A stretch of 64,000 bases of DNA from WTFY01 sp965205685 (GTDB lineage: Bacteria > Pseudomonadota > Gammaproteobacteria > UBA4575). This document shows positions 63,456 through 64,000 of the stretch, in pieces. A program made the position numbers and the translations under genes. Position 1 is the stretch's first letter, and every line of letters starts with the position of its first letter. The stretch is taken from positions 248,001-312,000 of the forward strand of contig OZ242174.1 in NCBI GenBank assembly GCA_965205685.1, in the 5' to 3' direction. The notes beneath the pieces are model-generated. The model was not told the DNA's origin. It saw only the letters and a program-made list of their open reading frames with translations, and ran no database searches.

Positions 63456-64000
63456 TCAGAACTGCATTCTGGACCACAGTCCGATGCCGTAGCCCGAGGC
63501 ATCCGCGGTGTCGCCGAGACGCCCGCCTTCGAGGCTCAGGTGCAGCGAGCGCGCAACCTCGAGACTGCCCCCCAGGCGGATGTCCAGGCCGCCTTCGTCG
63601 ATCAGCGAGATGTCGGCAAACGGCACCCAGAGCCCTCGCCCGCCGAGTGCCGGCAGGCCGTATTCAAGCTTGGCATTCAAACTCCCGGTCATCTGCGGGC
63701 GTACGCCCTGCTCTCCGGTGCCGGCATCCCATGCCCAGAGCCTGTCCAGGGAACTAGACGGCAGGCCCCAGCGCGGCGAGAGGCTGAATGCGAGGCCGTG
63801 GCGCCCGGGCGTGGGATCGACCCGGACCTCGCCCATGAGGCCCCACTCGTCGTAATCATCGTCGTGGTCGATCAGAACACGGGCCCTGCCTTCCATGGCG
63901 AGGCGCCGATTCGGATCGCTGTAGCGCACCCCGGTGCCGAGCTCGATGCCGGAGCCGGTGAGCGCGTCGCCGCGGTCATGGCGAAAGCCCACTTCAAGCG
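63456..64000 (-). CDS. C-terminal autotransporter-like barrel, partial
   Basis: The frame is open to the right edge, so only about 181 C-terminal codons are visible. EVGFRHDRGDALTGSGIELG, EGRARVLI and LAFSLSPRWG match the barrel common to bacterial surface proteins with subtilisin or Ig-like passengers; it ends SRMQF with the terminal Phe. The passenger lies outside the window. Confidence 0.7.
   Translation of the reverse strand, partial: LEVGFRHDRGDALTGSGIELGTGVRYSDPNRRLAMEGRARVLIDHDDDYDEWGLMGEVRVDPTPGRHGLAFSLSPRWGLPSSSLDRLWAWDAGTGEQGVRPQMTGSLNAKLEYGLPALGGRGLWVPFADISLIDEGGLDIRLGGSLEVARSLHLSLEGGRLGDTADASGYGIGLWSRMQF

Noticed and set aside
1..64000. CRISPR arrays, rRNA and prophage
   Set aside because: No spaced direct repeats, rRNA stretches or phage structural genes were recognised anywhere.

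Overview
The window looks like chromosomal DNA of a Gram-negative, probably gammaproteobacterial, organism of roughly 60% G+C. Evidence is the def-fmt-trkA-trkH neighbourhood, a hisBHA(F)-hisE-tatABC-gpmI string, many outer-membrane beta-barrels and lipobox lipoproteins, and a Slam-type surface-lipoprotein exporter. No rRNA, tRNA or CRISPR array was recognised. || Layout. 1-1796: 5' part of topA on the minus strand. 2064-4839: three outer-membrane beta-barrel genes, the last two tandem paralogues. About 4840-9430: an A+T-rich accessory island (gamma-glutamylcyclotransferase-like protein, HigB/HigA-ImmA toxin-antitoxin, Nmad2-like protein, duplicated zinc-ribbon protein). It ends in a second copy of the 3' end of the neighbouring porin-like gene. 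9646-10274: AbrB-Doc toxin-antitoxin pair. 10463-11263: TbpB-like surface lipoprotein. 11513-16886: def, a frameshifted fmt, trkA, trkH and a methyltransferase; rsmB is not there. 17060-20713: Slam and a TbpB-like lipoprotein. 21416-33668: pip, dtd, hisB, hisH, hisA, an insertion with HigBA, hisF, a HipBA pair where hisI often sits, hisE, tatABC and gpmI. 34376-38164: a metalloprotease-like surface lipoprotein, RelBE, a pyrimidine-dimer glycosylase with a decayed duplicate, and a further TbpB-like lipoprotein. || 38465-58993 is the most interesting stretch: a proteusin/NHLP-leader RiPP biosynthetic cluster. The minus-strand gene at 50705-50956 encodes a nitrile-hydratase-type leader followed after an Ala-Gly by a five-residue core, Leu-Cys-Cys-Cys-Trp. 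Around it are a bifunctional ocin-ThiF/YcaO cyclodehydratase (Cys to azoline), a flavin-dependent tryptophan-halogenase-like enzyme (the core ends in Trp), two NHLM-type ABC transporters (one with a C39 leader peptidase) and a short membrane-fusion protein. It also holds an MMPL transporter, a LolA-like periplasmic protein with an outer-membrane barrel, an NHLP leader fused to a terpene-cyclase-like toroid, a 379-residue protein of unknown function, and an AlkB-type membrane hydroxylase fused to a degenerate GlnE-like nucleotidyltransferase. A peptidyl Trp brominase acting on NHLP-leader peptides has, to my recollection, been reported from marine sponge microbiomes; that makes a sponge- or marine-associated host plausible but unproven. 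|| 59120-64000: a lipoprotein subtilisin with an autotransporter barrel, a small gene, an extended SDR reductase, and the 3' end of another autotransporter-like barrel gene. Five toxin-antitoxin modules lie within about 31 kb, mostly at points where otherwise conserved gene strings are interrupted.
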